A stretch of 64,000 nucleotides of DNA from Branchinecta lynchi (lineage: Eukaryota; Arthropoda; Branchiopoda; Anostraca; Branchinectidae), in assembly GCA_023053575.1 (NCBI GenBank), contig JAKZAP010000014.1, positions 10,602,001-10,666,000 of the forward strand, read 5' to 3'. Positions 58,984 to 64,000 of the stretch are shown in pieces. Position 1 is the first letter of the stretch; the number at the start of each line of letters is the position of its first letter. The notes below the pieces were generated by a model. The model searched no databases and was not told the origin of the DNA. It worked only from the letters and a program-made list of their open reading frames with translations. The translations under genes were made by a program, and so were the position numbers.

Positions 58984-59528
58984 GTAAGGGGGGGGGGGGG
59001 TCAAAGGCATTTGAAGTTAAGCAGATAGAGATTAGGTTAAAAAGAAGGCCTGTGTGATTTTTGAAAACTCGGTCAAGGTTTGGACGAAATGTCCCGTCTC
59101 GAAAATACATATAAGACAATTAGGGTCAGGTTTTTTCTCCTATTTGGACCAACCCGTTTATCAACATGAATTCCGCGGCTCTGCTAAGTGATTACTGGTT
59201 ACTAAATTTCAACCATGTCTTCTATTTGGCTCCGCCCTCTATGCCCCAGGGTATGACTAGTTTTTGGGACGTACTTCAGTGATTCATTGGCCATTGACGT
59301 GTAATCTTTCGCGTTTAGTAAGCTTTAATTCATGACAAGGCCTCGCCGCGCTCGTCTATTTTTTGGTATTATTCTTGTGTAAATATCCGGAAAAGGTATT
59401 TACTTAAGACAACTCAAAGGTCAATGAAATATCGGTTTGTGCCCCCCCCCCCCCCCCCCAAAAAAAAAGCCACCGCACCAGAGCCTTAACTAAGCGGCGG
59501 CATGGGAGTTCTTGACATGAGTTAAGTA
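58984..59528 (+). other. Intron 17, left part
   Basis: G run at 58988-58999 and C run at about 59443-59459. No exon or element recognised. Confidence 0.45.
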
Positions 59529-59536
59529 CCTTCGGG

Positions 59537-60859
59537 CAGGGGCGTCGCAAGTGGATTTTCGGTGGGGGGGGGGGGGGGGGGTGCAGAGACAAAGTTTTAC
59601 CGAATCTTTCAAAAAATTTACCGAATCCTAGAACTAAGAATTCAAGCTTTAAATTATGGAACAGAAACGATTATGTAGGAAGAGTAACAATAAAGGGGAA
59701 CACGAAAGATGATAAGCCACCTGTTAGGCGGCATTTTGGCGAAGCCCACATGGAGAATATATTGCCGGGTATGATTTTAGGAACAGTTTCTATCGTAAAA
59801 AATTAAATCGAGCGCCGCAGGCGAAAATTTTCGAAATCCATTTTTTTCTGTAGGGTAAAATTTGACTGCTTCTCTTACAAAATTCTATTATTTACCGTTT
59901 ATTAAATACCGAGACTCTAAGAAGTTCCAGAAACCGGATGGAGTGACGTTCTGGCAGCAACTGTAGTCTAGTCAATATACTACCTGTCAACACATAAAGT
60001 GAGCGCCGCAGGCGAAATTTTTGTTTGCTTTTCCCTGCCAAATTTAATGTCAATCCAAATTCTATCTTTTAATGTTTTTAAACTGGCTTAAAACCCTCGT
60101 CAAATGACGCGCCCTTCCACGAAATAGAGAATATTACGAAAAGTGATGCAGGCGGAATTTTCGTAATATTTATGATTAGATATTCTTTTTGGGATCCAAA
60201 ATAAGGACTGTCGATGATATCACAGATCATCCAGTCTGTGACCAGTGCTTCACTCGACCTAATAAGTAATAATACCGAATAAGTTTAGACAGATAGCAGG
60301 TTCAGGATTATGTATAACTACCGTATCCCGGTAATTATACCGAATTGTTTTGGTATCGAAAGACTACCGAACAATGTTCATATTCGGTATACTTTCGTCG
60401 AAACTGGAACGAAGTCGGAATTCGTGGTTAACTTCATACTCCTGGAGATTATACTGAACAAATTACCGAATCATGTCAATCAATCATGATACCGAATAGT
60501 TTTGAACCAATAGCTTATTCGGGATTCTTTGTAGTTACGGAATCTCCATAAATATACCGAATAGTTCCGGCATCTAAAAATCACCAAATGATTTCAGCAA
60601 ATTCTCTCACCAAGTTCGTGATAACTACCGAATACTGGCAATTATACCGAATCCCGATCATTATACCGAATAGATTTGTACAGATAGCCTATTTAGGATT
60701 CCGTATAATCACCGAATCCCCGTAGATACATCGAACAGTTCTGCTATCGAAAAAATACCGAACAATTTAAGTAAAATTTTGGGCCTCCGGACCAAAATCT
60801 TACCGAATCTCAAAAAGGTGGGGGGGGGCTGCACCCCCCCCACCCTTGCGACGCCCCTG
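59537..60859. mobile_element. Non-autonomous hAT-like element 1 (1323 bp)
   Basis: Ends CAGGGGCGTCGCAAG and CTTGCGACGCCCCTG are perfect inverted repeats. Both sides carry the 8-bp direct repeat CCTTCGGG (59529-59536 and 60860-60867), the duplication size of hAT elements. The interior has no transposase. It is packed with ACCGAAT/ACCGAAC motifs. A GAGCGCCGCAGGCGAA block occurs twice (about 59810 and 60001). Confidence 0.9.
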
Positions 60860-60867
60860 CCTTCGGG

Positions 60868-61220
60868 TACTGTATATCGACTGCCAGGTGTCCATTAGCT
60901 GTTCCTCGTCTTTTGAGATTTCGGCATCAGGACGATGTGCCGTTAGTCGCGATTCGAGATATCACTGGAAGTATATCTGATGTTCACTGCGTTCCAGCAA
61001 CGCTTCGGTTTTGTCGTGTGTTTTTTTTTCCTAGTCCACCGATTCCACCTTATTACTAGTTACTACCAGTTTCAAGCCGCTCAAACTGGAACATTAACAA
61101 AGAAAAATTAACTATAATGTTAAAATTATCGGCGAAGTCGATCAGCGTTTAATCACTCTTAGTGGCTCAACTGATCAGCACAGACGTCAATTTTGAAGCA
61201 GAAGCTCAGGCGCTTCGCCT
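60868..61220 (+). other. Unassigned DNA between two hAT-like elements
   Basis: No open exon with a suitable acceptor and phase was found here. Confidence 0.4.
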
Positions 61221-61228
61221 CTCCAGAG

Positions 61229-63697
61229 TAGGGGTCGGCACCGTTTCTGTTTTTGGCTAAAACAGAAACGGTAAAAAACGGCAAATAAAAAACGGAACAG
61301 AAACAGAAACGGTGATAAAAAAAACGGAAAACCGTTTCTGTTTTTCCGTTTTTTTCCGGAAAAACAGAAACGGACCGTTTTTACAAAAAAAACGGCGATA
61401 ACATATAAGATAACAGTAAGGCGACCATTACGACAGGAGAAGGTTGTGAGAGAAGGTCGAGTATAATTGTGTAAGGTGAAAAAAAAGGACTCTTCACCTG
61501 TCTAGTAAACTAAGCCCTTTTTTATACCAATGGTCAAATGCTGCGGTATGCTGGCAGGGGTGAGTATGGAAGTCATACGTATGTGTTCCCCTTTTTCCCG
61601 AGAAGGGTACCAGGACCCTTTAAACGCAAAATATTTCAAGGTCAAAAATTAAATACCAAATTGTTTCAGTTCCCAAAGTACTGTATACTGATATCCCTAT
61701 GCGGAAGAAGGGGTACAATTACGTGTGAGAACCATGGACACCCCTGTCAGCATGCCCCAGCGTTTTGCATGGGCTTCACTAAGTGCCATATACCGATCAC
61801 TTTTCGGTCGATCGGTCGGTCCACTGTTCCCAAGTTAGGGTACTTCCAGATGTGCTAGGACGATGAAACTTGGCAGGCATATCATGGATCTGACCAAACT
61901 AACTTGGAAATACTCACTTCGACGATCCGACCACCGTGGGGGGAGTGGTGTGAGGGGGGATCCGAAATATTGACGTATGTATATGTATAACTTTGGAACA
62001 GGTGATTGGATCTTAATGAAACTTGATATTTCGAACGATCTCGTGTCTCAGACGTTCCATTTCAAGTCCGGTTCGGATACGATGAATGTGGGGGGGTTGG
62101 ACCGGAAATCTTGTGACATGCTTAAAATTGAGCGATTACGATTAAACTTGGTGGGAAGAACAAGCACAAGACCTTGGTACATCATAGACAGAACTGGACA
62201 GGATTTGGGCACTTTGGGGGAAGTTGGAGGGGGTTCCGGAATTCCGGTGATCCGGAGTTAAGGTACTCCTAGGTGGGCTAGGACGATGAAACTTGGCAGG
62301 AATCAAAGACCCGACCAAATTAACTTGGAAATAGTCAGTTCCTCGATCCGAGCATCGTGGGGGAGTGCAGGGAGGAGGAATCTGGAATCTTGAGGTATAT
62401 TTAACCTTCGAACGGGTGATCAGATCTTAATGAACCTTGATATTTGGATAGACCTTGTTTCTCGGATGTCCCGTTTCAAGTACGGACCGGACCCCATTAA
62501 TGTGGGGGGGTGGGGGTGGACGGGAGTACTGGAAATCTTGTGTCTCGCTTAGAGTGGACTGATCGGGAGACAGAACGGACCAGATTCGTGCACTGTGGGG
62601 GAGGTTGGATGGGTCCGGAATTCCGGTTATCGCGACTTTAGGTACTTCCAGGTGTGCTAGAACGATGGAACTTGGCTGGAAGATTAGAGTCTCGATAAGA
62701 TTGGCTCACAAATTGTCAGTTTCCAGATCCGACCATCCCTTGAAGTACAGAAATGAACTGCCAGCTCCCTTGAAGTGCGCACCTTAACAGCAAAGTGAAA
62801 AATTACTTTTGATAAACTTTACATTTCATGATCCCCCGAGGGTCCATGATCATTTGCGCCACAACAGTTTTGCTTGAAAATTAATTCCTAGCACCTTGAA
62901 AGTGCTCATCTTTAGCGAAAAGTGAAAAAAAAACACTTTTGAACATTGCAAAATTTCGGTGGCTCTTTCTTAGTTGTATAATTACAGCTTTGAAGAAAAG
63001 TCTCATCAGAAATGGGAGCTTGAAGGCTTCAAGCTTTCAGTACAAAACGATCCGTGCTTCCTATTGGTTGGATTTCAGAAATTGCGTCTTAACCGATCAA
63101 TATGCGAGACTCCGTTTCGCAAAAGTGTTATTATACCAACAAGAAATAGCCAGATTAACGTTTCCAGCAAAAGTATTATTATACCAACAAGAAATAGCAA
63201 GATTAACGTTTTCAGCAATTAACCAGCTCAGAATGGTTATCAAAGGCCGATAATTTAATCTGTAAGTCGAAAGTCCTACCGGTTAGTACCGGTATACCTC
63301 CTAATGTTAATTTTATTGTTATGCTTCCTCTAATGATGGTGTAAAAATATCCGTTTCGTCGGGTAGGGTGCAATCTCTCTATTCTGACTAAAAAAATCTT
63401 TCCTTCCGAAAAGCGGAAAATATCGGTAGATGGCATAATCCGCCGGGAGAATAAAACCCGCTAGATTATGGCAGGACGCCACGCGTACAAGTCGTAACAA
63501 AAAACGGAAATTTGGAAAAAACAGGTAAAATAAAAACAGAAACGGCTAAAACGGTCAGATAAAAAACGAAACAGAAACAGAAACGGCATTAAAAAAACGG
63601 CTACCTGTTTTCTGTTTTTCTGTTATTTAAAAAAAAAACAGAACAGAAAACGGTAGTAAAAAAACAGAAACAGAAACAGAAACGGTGCCGACCCCTA
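61229..63697. mobile_element. Non-autonomous hAT-like element 2 (2469 bp) carrying a Repeat B array
   Basis: Ends TAGGGGTCGGCACCGTTTCT and its reverse complement at the right, with the 8-bp direct repeat CTCCAGAG on both sides (61221-61228 and 63698-63705). Subterminal zones (61230-61400 and 63500-63690) are dense in AAACGG/CCGTTT and CAGAAACGG, in both orientations. The centre holds Repeat B array 3. No transposase gene. Confidence 0.9.
61780..62940 (+). repeat. Repeat B array 3, nested in hAT-like element 2
   Basis: Begins AAGTGCCATATACCGATCAC with a GGTCGATCGGTCGGTCC run, as array 2 does. Units repeat GACGATGAAACTTGGCAGG and GATCTTAATGAAACTTGATA. The right end (TTGAAGTGCGCACCTTAACAG, and later TAGCGAAAAGTG) resembles the outer end of array 1 near 38500-38640, so the whole is one element with two end modules and a tandem core. 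Confidence 0.75.
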
Positions 63698-63705
63698 CTC
63701 CAGAG

Positions 63706-64000
63706 GTGATTTGTGAATAAAAAGTGGTTTTGCTCCTCAAATTCGCCTGGTTGAACCTGTTCCGGTTGTTTGCGCCACATGTGTAGGCCTTCAACCAATT
63801 AAATTAAGGGAAAGGGCAAAAGCAGGGAAATTAAATAGGGACAGGGGCATAGTAAAGCAGGAAAAGCCATTTTCTATGGTAAGCAACTCGTACGGCCTAT
63901 TCATTCGAGGCAGTCGAAACTTGATTTCGAGTCCTTCCGTGGTTTTCTAAAGGACCCCTATTGCTTATTCTGCGTTTTATTTTATACCTAGCTCCCTTGT
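63706..64000 (+). other. Right edge of the window
   Basis: Flank of hAT-like element 2. No exon or element recognised. Confidence 0.4.

Noticed and set aside
58984..64000. Search for exon 18 of the host gene
   Set aside because: No acceptor followed by a suitable phase-1 open stretch with POGZ-like content was found; the gene may end beyond the window.

Overview
The window is nuclear DNA of an invertebrate animal. The signs are coding sequence split by GT-AG introns, several clades of non-LTR retrotransposons with endonuclease-reverse transcriptase proteins, hAT-type elements with 8-bp target duplications, foldback MITEs and tandem-cored interspersed repeats. I see no bacterial operon, CRISPR array or rRNA gene. 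The species cannot be named from the sequence alone.

Main result: seventeen phase-compatible exons on the + strand between 8760 and 58983 assemble into one open frame of 1085 codons plus one base, with no stop. The order is: a short N-terminal region with a likely coiled-coil start; a Pro/Thr-rich linker ending in an acidic-hydrophobic patch that resembles a SUMO-interaction motif; a region of about 300 residues resembling an ISXO2/IS1595-like DDE transposase that has lost two of three catalytic residues; then an array of eight C2H2-type zinc fingers in the style of POGZ/ZNF280 proteins. Four zinc fingers are cut by introns inside the finger, and the joined exons restore correct Cys/His spacing, which supports the model. 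The 3' end of the gene lies beyond the window or was not found.

Layout. 1-8430: mostly retrotransposon material, namely a LINE ORF1 running off the left edge (minus strand), two decayed reverse transcriptase fragments, and an intact LINE ORF2 of 946 aa (4779-7619) preceded by a chain of TAATG stop-start junctions. 8436-8759: 5' region of the host gene, partly built from a dispersed repeat. 8760-58983: the host gene, whose introns hold almost everything else. Its 12.5-kb intron 13 contains two nearly complete LINEs (42481-46555 plus strand, frameshifted; 46657-51666 minus strand, both ORFs intact). 58984-64000: two non-autonomous hAT-like elements (59537-60859 and 61229-63697), each with a clear 8-bp target duplication.

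Three repeat systems recur. Repeat A has a palindromic GGATCC-centred terminus and a core of about 138-bp tandem units (at least eight copies or part-copies). Repeat B is a tandem array of about 430 bp made of three diverged ~143-bp monomers (three arrays). Repeat C is a foldback MITE of about 190-240 bp. Three host exons (1, 6 and 17) have broken partial copies of themselves in the adjoining intron, made by local tandem duplications.

All family names are from recognition of motifs. No database search was run, and splice sites are predicted from sequence only.
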